Positions 35,852 to 46,700 are shown, numbered from the stretch's first letter. The stretch is 64,000 nt of DNA from UBA4582 sp013204195 (GCA_963925735.1 CAWUUH010000049.1:1-64000); one strand, 5' to 3'. Notes: generated by a model from the letters alone, not told the origin. Numbers and translations are program-made.

Positions 35852-36304
35852 TTACTTATATTCAGGAACCACATTCGCCCGATCTATTTGCTCAATAGGG
35901 AACAAGGTTTCTTCATCACCTGTTCGAATGACGACTTCGTCCCCTTCTATACCGCATAACAGGCCAGTGAAACGTCGCTTGCCATTAAATGGCTTGCTCA
36001 AACTGAGCTTTACCTTCGCGCCTTTAAATGCCTCATATTGCGCCAACGTATACAGTCGTCGATCGAGCCCCGGCGATGAAACCTCAAGGGTATAATTACC
36101 TCGAATCGGATCTTCAACCTCCAAGACACCGCTTAACTGGCGACTGACCTTCGCGCAATCGTCCACCTCAATACCCGCAGGCGCATCGATGTAAATCTTC
36201 AATAGGGAATGTCTGCCCTGGGTTTGATGCTCAAAACCCCACAGTTCATATCCAAGCCCGATAACAACCGGTTCGATCAGCGCTTTTAAATCTTTATTCA
36301 ACAA
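35852..36304 (-). CDS. rimP: Ribosome maturation factor RimP
   Basis: The 150-residue product contains LKIYIDAPAGIEVDDCAKVS, VEDPIRGNYTLEVSSPGLDR and a C-terminal SH3-like domain ending ANVVPEYK. It acts in 30S subunit assembly. The start is TTG at 36304 (a second TTG follows immediately) behind AGGGCG; no ATG is available near the expected N-terminus, so a non-ATG start is required. First gene of the rimP-nusA-infB-rbfA-truB operon. Confidence 0.94.
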   Translation of the reverse strand: MLNKDLKALIEPVVIGLGYELWGFEHQTQGRHSLLKIYIDAPAGIEVDDCAKVSRQLSGVLEVEDPIRGNYTLEVSSPGLDRRLYTLAQYEAFKGAKVKLSLSKPFNGKRRFTGLLCGIEGDEVVIRTGDEETLFPIEQIDRANVVPEYK

Positions 36305-36487
36305 TTCGCCCTAGATTGGTCACTTACCAATAAATTACGCCAAATGACGCAATGCCCAGCAAAATCTCTATCCCTGAAACACAAAATGGGCCAACAGCCC
36401 ATTCCAATAACCGGACATACGGGCCAGTTTTACAGCGCATATTCCTTTCGCAATTTCGCAGAATGACGATTCTCGAACTTACGTTAA

Positions 36488-36515
36488 CAAAAAGCCCCTA
36501 ATGAGGGGCTTTTTT
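36488..36515. terminator. Intrinsic terminator after the tRNA-Leu/tRNA-fMet unit
   Basis: AGCCCCT (36493-36499), loop AATG, and AGGGGCT (36504-36510) form a 7-bp stem with A and T runs on both flanks. On the minus strand it ends transcription 13 bp beyond the fMet tRNA, implying that rimP either has its own promoter in 36305-36490 or relies on read-through. Confidence 0.85.
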
Positions 36516-36527
36516 GGTCTAAATTAT

Positions 36528-36604
<77 letters not shown>

Positions 36605-36757
36605 TCAACAAGGAGCGGAATTATAGGGGTCATTGCAGCCGTGGTCAACTAGAACCATGCACTTATTGTTAAATAGATGGTAAAGGAGAACAGGAGGCAG
36701 CCGAACAACAAGCGGGGACCGGCAGAAGCCGGGATCTTGACAAAAATAATCAAATAA

Positions 36758-36844
36758 TGGTGCCGAAGAGAGGACTTGAACCTCCACGAGCGTAAGCTCA
36801 CTACCCCCTCAAGGTAGCGTGTCTACCAATTTCACCACTTCGGC
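36758..36844 (-). tRNA. tRNA-Leu(GAG)
   Basis: This is a class II tRNA: acceptor GCCGAAG/CTTCGGC, encoded CCA, anticodon stem CTACC/GGTAG with loop TTGAGGG (anticodon GAG), and a long variable arm TGAGCTTACGCTCG. It lies between secG and tRNA-fMet, the conserved order in pseudomonads. Confidence 0.97.
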
Positions 36845-36849
36845 ATGTT

Positions 36850-36882
36850 TTCTAAACAACTTCTAAACAACTTCTAAACCGA
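36850..36882. repeat. 11-bp tandem repeat between secG and tRNA-Leu
   Basis: TTCTAAACAAC occurs twice exactly (36850-36860, 36861-36871), and a third partial copy (TTCTAAACCGA) follows. It lies a few bases 5' of tRNA-Leu in the transcript. Confidence 0.85.
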
Positions 36883-36990
36883 CGCCAAACACTTTTCACA
36901 ACATTGAGGCATCATCAGAACTGCGGCGTGCTTTGCAGGCCTAATTTGCCGCCAATCTATCGTTTGTTGCGCATTATTCCCAGCGTTTTT

Positions 36991-37392
36991 TTAATTTTGC
37001 GACTCAGACTCAGCCGCTGGCACGTCGACGGTGGGCAATTCCGAGTCTTGGCTCTGCGCCGCAGGCTTCAGACCAGGCAGCTCTCGAGCAGCCCCATCGA
37101 TCAACTGCTCGATGACAGGCATGCCGACGATATTGGAGGATTCAGACTTAGCCTTGGCAAAGAAGGCTAGGCCGAAACTGGTCAGGAAGAACAAAATCGC
37201 GAGACCTGTAGTCGCACGAGTCAAAAAACTACCGGCGCCGCCACTACCAAACACCGTCGCAGAAGCGCCGCTGCCGAAACCAGAACCCATGTCAGCGCCC
37301 TTACCTTGCTGAATCAACACGAGGCCAATAATGGCCAGTGCCGCCAAGACATGAATCACTAATACAATTGTTTCAAGAACTTGAAGTTCCAT
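36991..37392 (-). CDS. secG: Preprotein translocase subunit SecG
   Basis: The 133-residue membrane protein has two membrane segments (about 5-25 and 55-78) separated by the conserved loop GKGADMGSGFGSGASATVFG. It is a non-essential part of SecYEG. The C-terminal tail (about 50 residues, acidic and Pro-rich) is longer than in E. coli SecG (110 residues) but common in related genera. It is 19 bp downstream of tpiA. Confidence 0.94.
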   Translation of the reverse strand: MELQVLETIVLVIHVLAALAIIGLVLIQQGKGADMGSGFGSGASATVFGSGGAGSFLTRATTGLAILFFLTSFGLAFFAKAKSESSNIVGMPVIEQLIDGAARELPGLKPAAQSQDSELPTVDVPAAESESQN

Positions 37393-37411
37393 AATAATAC
37401 CAAATCCAAAT

Positions 37412-38158
37412 TTATACGGCTGCCCGACATATGCGCAGGAAGTCGTCTACCTTCAGCGATGCTCCGCCTACCAGCGCTCCATCAATATTTTCCTGAGCAA
37501 ACAAATCAGCGGCGTTTTCGCCATTTACACTACCGCCGTAGAGCAACTGAATATTTTGCGAAAGACTCTCATCTTGCTTTGCCAGGTACTGTCGTATTTG
37601 AGCATGCACCCGTTCTGCCTGCTCTGGTGTTGCACTTTCACCCGTCCCTATTGCCCACACTGGCTCGTAGGCGATAATACTGTGACGAAGAGCAGTCACA
37701 CCCACCTGACGGATCACGGCATCTAATTGCCGCTGAACCACTGCAAAGGTCTCATCAGCCTGGCGCTGCGCCAACGACTCGCCGATACAAATCACCGGCG
37801 TCAGACCACTACTCAAACACTTTTCAACCTTTAACCCGACCTGCGCATCGGATTCACCAAACAAACTGCGGCGCTCCGAATGCCCTACCAGCACATGACT
37901 ACAGCCAAACTCAAGCACCATGGCGGCAGACACTTCACCTGTGTAGGCGCCGCTGTCGTGCCAATCAAGGTTTTGAGCGCCCAAGCCTATGCTCGAGCCC
38001 ACCAACTGCCGCTGCAGCTGATCAAAAAATATCACGGGTGGGCAAATCAGTGTTTGGCACGGCATTGTACCCTGTTCAAGCAAACCCTCAACCAGCGCTG
38101 CAACGCTTGCTCGACTGCCATGCATTTTCCAGTTACCCGCAACCAGAAATTTTCTCAC
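37412..38158 (-). CDS. tpiA: Triosephosphate isomerase
   Basis: The 248-residue TIM barrel has N-terminal GNWKMHGS (Lys), the catalytic His in VLVGHSERRSLFGE, catalytic Glu in IIAYEPVWAIGTG, and the phosphate loop LLYGGSVNGENA. It interconverts DHAP and glyceraldehyde-3-phosphate. It lies between glmM and secG as in Pseudomonas. Confidence 0.97.
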   Translation of the reverse strand: MRKFLVAGNWKMHGSRASVAALVEGLLEQGTMPCQTLICPPVIFFDQLQRQLVGSSIGLGAQNLDWHDSGAYTGEVSAAMVLEFGCSHVLVGHSERRSLFGESDAQVGLKVEKCLSSGLTPVICIGESLAQRQADETFAVVQRQLDAVIRQVGVTALRHSIIAYEPVWAIGTGESATPEQAERVHAQIRQYLAKQDESLSQNIQLLYGGSVNGENAADLFAQENIDGALVGGASLKVDDFLRICRAAV

Positions 38159-38226
38159 AAGTCACGCTCGCGAGCGCGGCGGCACAGCTTAACGACTTTA
38201 TTTTCAAGTTTCAACATAGGCCTGAT

Positions 38227-39561
38227 TTAAGTTGCCCCCGCAGTCGCGACGATGCCAGCCAACTCTTCCGCCAGCCCGTCAACCAGCGCTAGATCTTCAC
38301 CCTCGATCATGACGCGCACTAAGGGCTCAGTGCCGGAGGCACGCAATAATACTCGACCCCGACCTTGCAGTCGCGTTTCGATATGCTTCACACCCGCCAA
38401 AACCGCAGGCGCAGACAGCACCGTTGCGGGGCAGGGAACATTTATCATCCGCTGCGGTAACTTCGTCATTTTCTGCTTCAGCTCACGTAATGATTTGCCG
38501 GATTCAACCATGGCGGCAACGACTTGCAGCGCCGCCACAATACCATCACCGGTACTGGTCACATTCAGACACAACAGATGCCCCGAAGACTCGCCACCCA
38601 CTTGCCAACCTCGCCGCTCAAGCTCTGCCAAGACATATCGATCGCCGACAGCAGCACGCACAAAGGGTATACCTTGCGCCAGTAATGCCTGCTCCAACCC
38701 AAGGTTGCTCATCAGCGTACCGACGACCCCACCACCAAGATGGCCTTGTTGCTGCAGATAAGAGGCAACGATATATAACAGCTCATCACCGTCAACAATC
38801 TCACCGAGCTCATCAACCATGATGAGACGGTCTCCATCACCGTCCAGGCCAATACCAAAGTCCGCGCCAACCTCAAGCACCTTGGCCTGCAGCCCTTGCG
38901 GATGAGTAGAGCCTACATTGTCATTAATATTCAGACCATTGGGAGAAACGCCAATCTCAATCACATCAGCACCTAACTCTCGAAAGACACTGGGCGCGAT
39001 ATGATAGGTCGCACCATGCGCGCAATCGACGACAAGCTTCAAACCTTTCAGATTATGGCTTGAGCTGAAGCAACTCTTACAGAATTCGATATAGCGACCT
39101 GCGGCGTCGTTAATTCTCGAAACCTTACCGATTCGGTCAGACTCGACCGTGGCCATGGTCTCCCCTAGCTTAGCCTCAATGGCATACTCAACGGCGTCGT
39201 CGAGTTTGCGCCCCTGCCCACAGAAAAATTTAATGCCATTATCATAGTAGGGATTATGGGAGGCGCTAATCACAATACCCGCCTGGGCGTTGAAGGTGCG
39301 GGTCAGGTAGGCAATGGCGGGGGTCGGCATCGGGCCGAGCAAAGACACATCAACACCGGCTGAAGACAAACCAGCCTCCAGAGCCGATTCGAACATATAA
39401 CCGGAAATGCGGGTATCTTTACCAATGAGTATGCGGCCTCGGCCCATCTCAGAAAAAACTTTGCCGGCAGCCCAGCCCAACTTCAGCATGAATTCCGCCG
39501 TAATGGGCGATTCACCCACCCGACCGCGGATGCCATCTGTACCAAAATACTGTTTAGTCAC
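38227..39561 (-). CDS. glmM: Phosphoglucosamine mutase
   Basis: The 444-residue product carries the phosphoserine loop GIVISASHNPYYDNGIKFF (Ser near residue 102), the metal loop GDGDRL, and the sugar-binding GGESSGHLL; LRASGTEPLVRVMIEG binds phosphate. It converts glucosamine-6-phosphate to glucosamine-1-phosphate for peptidoglycan and LPS. It follows folP by 25 bp in the ftsH-folP-glmM order known across gammaproteobacteria. Confidence 0.97.
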   Translation of the reverse strand: MTKQYFGTDGIRGRVGESPITAEFMLKLGWAAGKVFSEMGRGRILIGKDTRISGYMFESALEAGLSSAGVDVSLLGPMPTPAIAYLTRTFNAQAGIVISASHNPYYDNGIKFFCGQGRKLDDAVEYAIEAKLGETMATVESDRIGKVSRINDAAGRYIEFCKSCFSSSHNLKGLKLVVDCAHGATYHIAPSVFRELGADVIEIGVSPNGLNINDNVGSTHPQGLQAKVLEVGADFGIGLDGDGDRLIMVDELGEIVDGDELLYIVASYLQQQGHLGGGVVGTLMSNLGLEQALLAQGIPFVRAAVGDRYVLAELERRGWQVGGESSGHLLCLNVTSTGDGIVAALQVVAAMVESGKSLRELKQKMTKLPQRMINVPCPATVLSAPAVLAGVKHIETRLQGRGRVLLRASGTEPLVRVMIEGEDLALVDGLAEELAGIVATAGAT

Positions 39562-39586
39562 TCACACTACCCTTCGTCAACATGAA

Positions 39587-40405
39587 TTATTGGTCGCCGA
39601 GACCTTCGCCCTGAATAGCTTTAACGATTCGCAGAGCTTGCACTGTCTCGGCAACGTCATGGACCCGCAACAGACTAGCTCCCTTCATATACGCCATCAG
39701 CGCACCTGCAACGCTGCCCTGAAGTCGATCCACGGTCAGGTCGCCAAGAACCTGGCCAATAGTACTCTTTCGTGACAAGCCGACCAAGATGGGACAGTCA
39801 AACATCATAAACTCATCTAAACGATTGATCAGCTGTAGATTATGCTCCATGGTTTTCCCAAAACCAAAGCCCGGATCGAGAATGATCTTTGCCCTAGGGA
39901 TGCCTGCGGCTTCACAAGCCAGAATTCGAGCTTCGAAAAATCCGCAAATTTCCACCAACAGATTGCTATAGGTCGGGGCGAGCTGCATGGTCTGCGGGTC
40001 ACCCTGCATGTGCATGAGACAGACGGGCAAGCCCGTCGCCGCGGCTGCCGCCAGCGCACCTGGCCGACGTAGGGCTCTGACATCATTAATCATATCGACA
40101 CCAATCATTGCCGCCTGGCGCATAACCTCGGGCGTTGAGGTGTCGATAGAGATCGGAATGCTGGATTCGGCCCGCAGGGCCTCAATGACGGGAATGATTC
40201 GGCGCAATTCATCGTCAACGCTGACGACCGCGGCCCCAGGCCGAGTTGACTCACCACCGATATCGATGATATCGACACCGTCGCGGATCATCTGCCGCGC
40301 ATGCTCAAGCGCCTGTGCGGACGCCAAGTACCTGCCACCATCAACGAACGAGTCCGGCGTGACATTCAAAATGCCCATCACCATGGGACGTTTAATCGGT
40401 TGCAT
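39587..40405 (-). CDS. folP: Dihydropteroate synthase
   Basis: The 272-residue TIM barrel begins MGILNVTPDSFVDGGRY (the sulfonamide-site loop is normally intact in this motif) and has IDIGGESTRPGA and DPGFGFGKTMEHN. It condenses p-aminobenzoate with the pterin diphosphate. The partner folK, often adjacent to pcnB, is not at its usual place in this window. It is 134 bp downstream of ftsH. Confidence 0.97.
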   Translation of the reverse strand: MQPIKRPMVMGILNVTPDSFVDGGRYLASAQALEHARQMIRDGVDIIDIGGESTRPGAAVVSVDDELRRIIPVIEALRAESSIPISIDTSTPEVMRQAAMIGVDMINDVRALRRPGALAAAAATGLPVCLMHMQGDPQTMQLAPTYSNLLVEICGFFEARILACEAAGIPRAKIILDPGFGFGKTMEHNLQLINRLDEFMMFDCPILVGLSRKSTIGQVLGDLTVDRLQGSVAGALMAYMKGASLLRVHDVAETVQALRIVKAIQGEGLGDQ

Positions 40406-40539
40406 AAAGGATCACAAAGAATCGATAGTTAAAAAAAAGGGCCGGCATTCAACCAACCCTTCTTTATCTGTAGACCCAACCATGAGATCAGCCTTTCGGT
40501 GCCCGGCTCGGCGCCCTCTACTCGGCCAGTCATTCCCAG

Positions 40540-42474
40540 CTAGTGCTCGCCAGCGGGACCACCGATAACATCCCCCGGGCGAGGCTCTGAGCCTTTCGCG
40601 GGATCGTCTTCCGTCTTCTGCTGACCTTGACCTGGCTTGCTTCTCGGACCATCCCAATCCTTAGGCGGACTCGGCTTACGCCCGCTCATAATCTCGTCTA
40701 TCTGATGGCGATCGATGGTTTCATACTCCATCAACGCTTCTGCCATCATATCAAGCTTGTCGCGGTTCTCTTCAAGTAGGAGCTTGGCTCGACCGTAGCA
40801 ATCATCAATGATCGAGCGAACTTCTTCATCGATCAACTTCGACGTCTCACCGGATATCTGCGACCCTGAATTTCCCGCCGACATACCCAAGTAAGCGTTA
40901 CCTTCTTCCTGATCATACAGCAGGGGACCAAGCTTCTCCGACAGCCCCCATTTGGTGACCATTGACCGTGCCATCTTGGTCGCACGCTCAATATCGTTTG
41001 ATGCACCGGTGGTAATGCCGTCTCGCCCGAGCGTCAATTCTTCGGCAATCCGACCGCCGAACAAGGAACAGATTTGACTCAGGATCATCCGTCGGTTCAT
41101 CGAATAACGATCTTCCTCTGGCAAAAACATGGTCACGCCTAATGCTCGCCCGCGAGGAATAATAGTGACCTTATACGTAGGGTCGTGCTCTGGCACCAGG
41201 CAACTAACGACACAGTGACCCGCTTCATGGTACGCCGTGTTGAGTTTCTCCTTCTCAGACATCACCATGCTCTTGCGCTCAGCGCCCATCATGATTTTAT
41301 CTTTAGCCTGCTCGAATTCTTCCATATTCACGGTGCGCTTGTTCTGGCGAGCGGCAAACAGCGCGGCTTCATTGACCAGATTAGCCAAATCGGCGCCAGA
41401 AAAACCCGGCGTCCCTCGAGCGATATAGGAAGGCTCAACATCGGCACCCAGTGGCACCTTGCGCATATGTACCTTAAGAATTTGCTCTCGCCCACGGATA
41501 TCTGGCAACCCCACCACTACCTGGCGGTCAAACCGTCCAGGTCTCAACAGCGCCGGATCCAGTACGTCAGGTCGGTTGGTAGCGGCGATGATAATCACCC
41601 CCTCATTACCGTCAAAACCGTCCATCTCCACCAATAATTGGTTCAATGTCTGCTCGCGCTCGTCATGTCCACCACCCATGCCGCCGCCACGATGTCGACC
41701 GACAGCGTCGATTTCATCGATAAAGATAATGCAGGGCGACTGTTTTTTGGCTTGCTCGAACATATCTCGCACTCGAGACGCCCCAACACCCACAAACATC
41801 TCAACAAAGTCTGAACCCGAGATGGAAAAGAACGGGACCTTCGCTTCACCGGCAATCGCCTTAGCTAACAACGTCTTGCCCGTACCGGGCTGACCTACCA
41901 TTAGAATGCCTCGAGGAATACGTCCACCGAGTTTTTGGAATTTCGTGGGATCCTGCAGAAACTCCACCAGCTCTTGCACATCCTCTTTCGCCTCATCAAC
42001 ACCCGCCACATCGGCGAACGTCGTCTTGATCTGGTCTTCACCAAGCAATTTGGCTTTGCTCTTGCCAAAGGTCAGAGGACCACCACGGCCGCCCGCTCCA
42101 CCTTGCATTTGACGCATAAAGAACATAAATACCGCAATAATGACCAGGATCGGAAAGCTAGCCACGAGCAATTGGGTCCAAATACTTTGGGTTTCTGGTC
42201 GAGCACCACTGAAATCAACGCGGTGATTCACCATGTCGTCGATTAATGCCTTGTCAGTGACCTGCGGCTGCACCGTTTCGAAGCGCCGACCATCGTTCAT
42301 CTCGCCGCGAATAATGAGACCATCGACCTCAACCTTACTCACCTGGTCTTGAGATATCGACTCAAGAAACTCTGAATATTCAACTTCTGTTAGATTTTTG
42401 CTCACATTGAAGCTGTTAAACACCGTTAACAACACAGCTGCAATCACCAACCAGAGCAGTAAATTTTTACCCAT
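40540..42474 (-). CDS. ftsH: ATP-dependent zinc metalloprotease FtsH
   Basis: The 644-residue membrane AAA+ protease has N-terminal membrane segments (about 3-22 and 105-122) around a periplasmic domain, Walker A GQPGTGKTLLAKA, SRH region ATNRPDVLDPALLRPGRFDR, and the zinc site HEAGH (AYHEAGHCVVS). It degrades LpxC, sigma-32 and damaged membrane proteins. The ATG at 42474 (MGKNLLLWLV) matches the family start; a TTG lies 3 codons upstream. It lies downstream of rlmE as in E. coli. Confidence 0.97.
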   Translation of the reverse strand: MGKNLLLWLVIAAVLLTVFNSFNVSKNLTEVEYSEFLESISQDQVSKVEVDGLIIRGEMNDGRRFETVQPQVTDKALIDDMVNHRVDFSGARPETQSIWTQLLVASFPILVIIAVFMFFMRQMQGGAGGRGGPLTFGKSKAKLLGEDQIKTTFADVAGVDEAKEDVQELVEFLQDPTKFQKLGGRIPRGILMVGQPGTGKTLLAKAIAGEAKVPFFSISGSDFVEMFVGVGASRVRDMFEQAKKQSPCIIFIDEIDAVGRHRGGGMGGGHDEREQTLNQLLVEMDGFDGNEGVIIIAATNRPDVLDPALLRPGRFDRQVVVGLPDIRGREQILKVHMRKVPLGADVEPSYIARGTPGFSGADLANLVNEAALFAARQNKRTVNMEEFEQAKDKIMMGAERKSMVMSEKEKLNTAYHEAGHCVVSCLVPEHDPTYKVTIIPRGRALGVTMFLPEEDRYSMNRRMILSQICSLFGGRIAEELTLGRDGITTGASNDIERATKMARSMVTKWGLSEKLGPLLYDQEEGNAYLGMSAGNSGSQISGETSKLIDEEVRSIIDDCYGRAKLLLEENRDKLDMMAEALMEYETIDRHQIDEIMSGRKPSPPKDWDGPRSKPGQGQQKTEDDPAKGSEPRPGDVIGGPAGEH

Positions 42475-42587
42475 ATCATTCAAAGGAATATCCCCTCTCT
42501 ACACGGCCAGTACCACGGGCGGGCCCTAACCTTACACCAGTTTAATTTATACGCCAAACGCCCTTTAACGCTGCATTTTGGCGATCT

Positions 42588-43235
42588 TCAACGGTTCTCG
42601 ATCCGACTGACACTCTTGCCTGAAAAACTCTGCCCAACCAGATATAGCTCTCTGGATTTATCTCGCGACGCCTTCGGCTTAAAATTGACCACGGCGCCAT
42701 AGCGAGCCCGGTATTGCTGCCTGATTTCCTGAATACCGTCGCCTTCAAAACACTTGCAGACTAAACCGCCACCCGGCCTGAGTACTTGATCAGCAAAGTC
42801 GATAGACAGCTCAACCAGATGCGCGGCCCTCGGCTGGTCAATATTCTTTACTCCACTTAAATTGGGGGCCATGTCAGAAAATACAAGGTCTACTGGTCGA
42901 CCATCCAAACTTGCCAGCAGCTGTTCGAAGGGTTCAGCTTCGGTAAAGTCACCCTGAATGAAGGTCACACCAGGAATGGGCTCCATCTCCAACAGGTCAA
43001 TGCCGATGAGCGTGCCCTGCGAACCAATTTTTTCGATGACGACCTGGCACCAGCCCCCAGGCGCGGCACCGAGATCAATGACCGTCGCTCCCGGCTTGAG
43101 AAGATTGAAACGCGCATCAATTTCCAGCAGCTTGTAGCTCGCTCGCGACCGATACCCTTCCGCCCGGGCGCGTTTTACATACTCGTCATCTTCATGGTTT
43201 TTTAACCATTGATGGCTCGATTTAGATTTTTTCAT
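42588..43235 (-). CDS. rlmE: 23S rRNA 2'-O-methyltransferase RlmE (FtsJ/RrmJ)
   Basis: The 215-residue Rossmann methyltransferase contains SRASYKLLEID, the SAM loop VIDLGAAPGGWCQV, DLLEMEPIPGVTFIQGDF and the catalytic KDKE-type residues (D in SDMAPNLSG, K in GGLVCKCFEGDG). It methylates U2552 in the A-loop. I start at ATG 43235 (MKKSKSSHQWL); the frame opens 26 codons earlier, toward yhbY. Divergent from yhbY, as in E. coli. Confidence 0.95.
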   Translation of the reverse strand: MKKSKSSHQWLKNHEDDEYVKRARAEGYRSRASYKLLEIDARFNLLKPGATVIDLGAAPGGWCQVVIEKIGSQGTLIGIDLLEMEPIPGVTFIQGDFTEAEPFEQLLASLDGRPVDLVFSDMAPNLSGVKNIDQPRAAHLVELSIDFADQVLRPGGGLVCKCFEGDGIQEIRQQYRARYGAVVNFKPKASRDKSRELYLVGQSFSGKSVSRIENR

Positions 43236-43394
43236 GTTTGTCGATGCACCACTTCGCTGCCGTTCTTTCATCTCGCATTGTTGAATTGAGTCGGGTAAAC
43301 TCGCCGCCCTCACTATTTACACACGTTTTACGGTCGGATCTTGCCAACCGACCTGTGTATTATGCCATTTCTTACTGAAGATGACTTAAACCTT

Positions 43395-43706
43395 ATGATA
43401 AGCCAAAAAGACAAGAAACGGTTTCGCGCCATCGGCCATCATCTCAAACCGGTTGTCACCATTGCCGGCAATGGCCTGAGCGAGACTGTTCTCAGCGAAC
43501 TCAGCCGCGCCCTGCAAGATCACGAACTGATCAAGGTGAAGATCTTAGCCGGCGATAAAGACGAGCGAGACGCGCTAGTAGAGACCATTGTCGCCAGCCA
43601 ACACGTCACGGTGGTACAAAAAATTGGTCACATCGCTCTGCTTTACAAGGCCGCAGCCAAGCCTAATCCCGCACTGTCAAACATTCTGCGCGCCACCATC
43701 AGCTGA
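43395..43706 (+). CDS. yhbY: YhbY-family ribosome assembly RNA-binding protein
   Basis: The 103-residue CRS1-YhbY protein contains HHLKPVVTIAGNGLSETVLSE and ALQDHELIKVKI. E. coli YhbY associates with pre-50S particles. The start at 43395 (MISQKDKKRFRAIG) matches the family; ATGs at 43341 and 43362 in the same frame would extend it by up to 18 residues. It is divergent from rlmE and convergent with tamB. Confidence 0.92.
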   Translation: MISQKDKKRFRAIGHHLKPVVTIAGNGLSETVLSELSRALQDHELIKVKILAGDKDERDALVETIVASQHVTVVQKIGHIALLYKAAAKPNPALSNILRATIS

Positions 43707-43735
43707 CCATCGCCTGCTACTGGGCGTTCTTGATG

Positions 43736-46700
43736 TCAAAATTTGTAGATCAGCTCCAGCGAGTCCGCAGTGCCCGACTGGGCCTGCAATGACAAGCGCT
43801 CGGACAACTGATAATTCACCAGCAATCCCCCTATCCTGGAAAACAACCCGTAATTGTATTCTAGGTACAAGTCCCGCGTGACGCGCTTACCGGCCACTAC
43901 CGACGCGGTATCCAGATCTTTACCAGTCACTGACAACTCATCAAGACCTAACTTAGCCTGAATTTCAGCTGTGATCGGCACCGCCTTCTTCAACCCGAAG
44001 GAGAGCGCAGCACCCGCAAGCAGGGTCCCGTCGGATCCGGTCGAGCCACTCAAAGGTCGGCCCAGTATCAAGTAGCTCAGCGCATCGGCCTCACTCATGG
44101 CGGGCGATGCCATCAGCCGAGACTGTAAGTTGCTGGCGGTGCCGCTCATGAGCAGTTGCACCGTGATTTTCCCTTCGGTGGAATCAATTTCGCGACGCGC
44201 CACCACGTCAACAACCGGGTTTGTGACAGAGCCGCTATAAATCAGACGGCCGCGTTCCAATTGAAATTCCACCCCATATCGAGAGAAAACCCCTTCGTTG
44301 AGATTCAAGATACCCTCTACCTGCCGGGGCCTTGAGGCCGACTGCCGGATTCTGAGCGCCCCAGAGACCTTGGCATTGAGGCCATACAAAATAATGCGAA
44401 CCTGCTCACCCACCGTCAGCGCAAGGTCTAGCTCGTAGATTGGGCCACTAGCCTGGACCGGTTCGGCGTTAACAATCACAACATCTGCAGAGCGCCCACG
44501 CGCTGAAATTTGCAGCGCCTTGTCCTGAACCTGACCACTGTCGAGTCGCAGCGTACCGGTGACTCGAACCTGGCGACCCACCACCGTGAATTCCAGGTCA
44601 GGACTGACGGTCATTTGTAACTCCGGTCGATTGATCACCGTAAATTGCTCACCCAGCAGTCTTGCCTGCACCTGTCGATCAGCGGCCAACAGGTCGAAGG
44701 AATTGCCTGCCAGGGCAACTTTCCCGACACCTGAGCGGGCTTGACCGCGGAACTCGATCTTGCGCTCACTGCTCGCCTCCGCAGAGAATTCGATGTCGGA
44801 AAACTCAAGATTCAATGCAGGAATCATCGCCTCGACACCAGGACCCAGAGTCAGCTGACCCTTGATGCGGCGTAACGGCACTGCGTCCTGAGCCAGCATC
44901 GCTGAGGCGCCTGAGCGCTCTCTCGCCTGACCTGTTGATGTGATTTTACCGGCCACCGCCTGTGCAAACTCAACCACAGCGCGCGCCTTTCCGTGACCGT
45001 TAGCAACAAACGGCATAACCGCGGTGAGCAGACCGATATCCTGCGAATCCAGTGTCGCGGATGCTGCGAAAGTCAAAGGCTCGCGAACATCGTTGACCTG
45101 CAGCTTCGCCTCAATCTGGTGCTCAACGCCCGACTGCGCTTTCAATCCACCACGAACACTATAGGTGTCGATTTCACCCTGACCGGTAATATCCAGCAGC
45201 ACCTGATCCACCTCAAAATCTGACCAGGTCAGCAGGGTTTGTGGCAGCGAAAAACCAAACTCCCCTTGCCATTTGTCCAGACTGCCTGCCAAGCGCAAGG
45301 TGGCACCTAGATCGCCCACCAGCTTCATCGCTGCGATACCCGGCAGTTGCGCAATGTTTAGGGGCAAATGATCTAAACGGGCGCCGATGTTAAATCGTCC
45401 CCCGGCCCAGGACAGCTGCTCAACACAAACTGCACCTCGCTGTTCCGCACGCCAGCAACTCGGGGCGCCGAGGGCGATCTGGCGCGCGGCATACTGCAGA
45501 GAGATAGAGTCTGCCGATCGCCAGGTACCCGAGGGCAACGTTAGGCTACTACCCGCAAAATTGAGGTCGCCAGCTAGCGGCAACCCTTGGTCAAACCCGG
45601 TACCGGCGGGCACTGTATTACTGACCTGGGTTTCAAACGCCTGGTCATCCAGGCGCCAACTTAGGGTACCTGCCTGACGCTGTTTGGAACCCTGGATGTC
45701 AGCTTGCAGAGATCCCAGGCGCTTATCTCCGACCCGCAATGCCTCGACCGCCAATTGCAGTTTATGGGTGTCGCTGTCAGCCGAACTGAGGGTTGCCGTA
45801 AGCGCGCGCAGATGGATCTCATTGAACTTGAAATTCTTCGCCGAGACACTGCCCTGTAGTATTGGATTTCCCAGCAGGTAATGAACCACGCCGTGAACCT
45901 CCATCTGACCCTGCAACTGCGGTGCGATTAAACTCAGTTGTGTGCCACTGAAATCTAATTGGGCTTTTTGGGATGCCATATCCAGTTGGGTCGCTAGCCG
46001 ATTGTCGCCCAGTTGCATCGTCACGTTCAGGATCATGTCCGACAGATCCTTTGCTGACAATCGAGCACTGCCCCTTAAGGCTCGCTGGTTCACAACGCCA
46101 GAGATGTTCGGCAGATCAAGGTCAAGGTGCCCATCGAGGATGCTTATCGCGGCTCGAGTCGAGACCTGTCCCAGCAGCGTAACCGAATTAGTGATCGCGG
46201 GCGGCAGCAGCGGCTTGAGCAGCGGCAATGGCAACTGCTCAAGCACGAGGGCACCTTGGAACGCCTGACTTTCCAGTCGATACCGACCTGACAACGCGGC
46301 CCTGCCTTGGCCCACGGCTATCTCCAAGTTACTGAGCGCCAACTCACCATTTGAAAACTGGCCCGTTGCAACGACGGGCAACGCGGGCAGCGACGAGGCG
46401 ACCAGCACGCCACTACCACTGAGCCTATAGGTCTCAAAGTCAGTAACGATGCGCACGTCCAGGTCACGCAGACTCGGGTCCAGAAGCGCAGAAGACGCCC
46501 CGATATAGGGTCCCAGGTCGATCGCCGGCGCTGAGATAGTCACAATCAACGGGTCTTGAACGGCGTCCAGATTCAAATTGGCAACCACTGCCAGAGACTG
46601 AAACATCCCGCGCAGACTGATGCTTTGCCGCGACCCCTTGATGCCAGCGGCAAACTCTCCATAGGGCGTCTGCAGCCGGTAGGTGCTCGTAAACGGCCAA

